Shown here: one piece after another, positions 63,684 through 64,000 of the stretch
Layout of the letters: each line of letters opens with the position of its first letter
Numbering within the stretch: the stretch's first letter is position 1
From: Streptomyces sp. NRRL S-118
Lineage (GTDB): Bacteria; Actinomycetota; Actinomycetes; Streptomycetales; Streptomycetaceae
NCBI RefSeq assembly: GCF_000716335.1
Contig: NZ_JOBL01000104.1
Location: forward strand, 50,623-114,622
Length of the DNA: 64,000 nt
Reading direction: 5' to 3'
Position numbers and translations under genes: made by a program
The notes under the pieces: model-generated
What the model saw: the letters and a program-made list of their open reading frames with translations, nothing else
The model's database searches: none
What the model was told of the DNA's origin: nothing

Positions 63684-63719
63684 GGGCGGAGTGTCGCACA
63701 GGGGTACGACACTCCGCCC
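63684..63719 (-). terminator. Stem-loop terminator after the mutase gene
   Basis: 13-bp perfect arms (63684-63696, 63707-63719) with a 10-base loop, 41 bases past the mutase stop. It ends at the base before the LysE start codon. Confidence 0.8.
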
Positions 63720-63759
63720 GCCTATTCCGCGATGCGGAATGGCGCGGGAAACCGGCCGG

Positions 63760-64000
63760 TCAGAACACGTCGGACGGGACGTACGTGCCCCACACCTCGC
63801 GCAGCGCGTTGCACACCTCGCCGACCGTCGCGCGTGCCTTGAGGGCGTCCTTCATCGGGTACAGGACGTTGTCGGTGCCCTCGGCCGCCTTGCGCAGCGC
63901 CGCGAGCGCCGCGTCCACGGCCGCCTGGTCGCGCTCGGCACGCAGCTTGGCGAGGCGTTCGGCCTGCTGGGCCTCGATGGCCGGGTCGACGCGCAGGGGC
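63760..64000 (-). CDS. Methylmalonyl-CoA mutase-type large subunit, C-terminus only (partial)
   Basis: The last 79 residues read PLRVDPAIEAQQAERLAKLRAERD, then AAVDAALAALRKAAEGTDNVLYPMKDALKARATVGEVCNALREVWGTYVPSDVF. This is the closing part of the catalytic domain of acyl-CoA mutase large subunits, including the conserved NALREVWGxY end. The family isomerises methylmalonyl-CoA/succinyl-CoA or isobutyryl/n-butyryl-CoA with B12; which substrate cannot be decided from this end. The propionyl-CoA carboxylase genes elsewhere in the window make methylmalonyl-CoA. Confidence 0.88.
   Translation of the reverse strand, partial: PLRVDPAIEAQQAERLAKLRAERDQAAVDAALAALRKAAEGTDNVLYPMKDALKARATVGEVCNALREVWGTYVPSDVF

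Overview
The window is chromosomal DNA from a Streptomyces. It is very GC-rich with strong third-position G/C bias, genes often start with GTG, and coding is dense on both strands. Several blocks match the S. coelicolor core chromosome from memory: hutH / GGDEF / cya / birA / pccB-pccE / maf / accA2, then sigQ-afsQ1-afsQ2-afsQ3, add, deoA-cdd-ABC transporter and neuB. I see no tRNA, rRNA, CRISPR array, insertion sequence or prophage.

Layout. 0-6.8 kb: housekeeping and envelope genes (start of a cystathionine gamma-synthase-type enzyme, msrA, a DUF1330 protein, a zinc alcohol dehydrogenase with a divergent HTH regulator, an Ig-like L,D-transpeptidase lipoprotein, a tiny LAXTG surface protein). 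6.8-13 kb: a minus-strand series hutH, GGDEF diguanylate cyclase, enoyl-CoA hydratase, adenylate cyclase, biotin ligase. 13-18.9 kb: acyl/propionyl-CoA carboxylase (beta and epsilon, then the biotinylated alpha subunit), with maf, a 42-residue membrane protein and a membrane protein in between. 19-22.6 kb: TetR and DeoR regulators and a quinone-reductase-type flavoprotein.

23-53.5 kb: a dispersed nucleoside catabolism and salvage set. It holds purine nucleoside phosphorylase, a PGM2-like sugar phosphomutase, deoxyribose-phosphate aldolase, two overlapping aldehyde dehydrogenase genes, a uridine-kinase-like protein, adenosine deaminase, thymidine phosphorylase, cytidine deaminase and a BMP-type nucleoside ABC transporter. 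Together these can import nucleosides, split them and feed the sugar to central metabolism. Between them lie the afsQ two-component/sigma locus and assorted envelope and transport genes. The 12-bp palindrome CTACGCGCGTAG occurs as an exact copy upstream of purine nucleoside phosphorylase, deoC, add and the ABC ATPase, with a 10/12 copy upstream of the BMP lipoprotein. This looks like an operator tying the scattered genes into one regulon, and I do not recognise it as described.

53.7-62.1 kb: an M20 amidohydrolase, then two divergent, tightly overlapping operons for a sialic-acid/Kdn-type wall polymer: NeuB, a NeuA-HAD fusion, a putative glycosyltransferase, a GT2 and two polysialyltransferase-like proteins. 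This resembles the teichulosonic acid region of S. coelicolor. 62.1-64 kb: a MerR regulator, a LysE exporter and the C-terminus of a methylmalonyl-CoA-mutase-type large subunit.

Main points for a second look: the palindrome regulon, the ABC ATPase gene with no ATG/GTG/TTG before its Walker A, the split ALDH16-like pair, and the Kdn-type polymer cluster.
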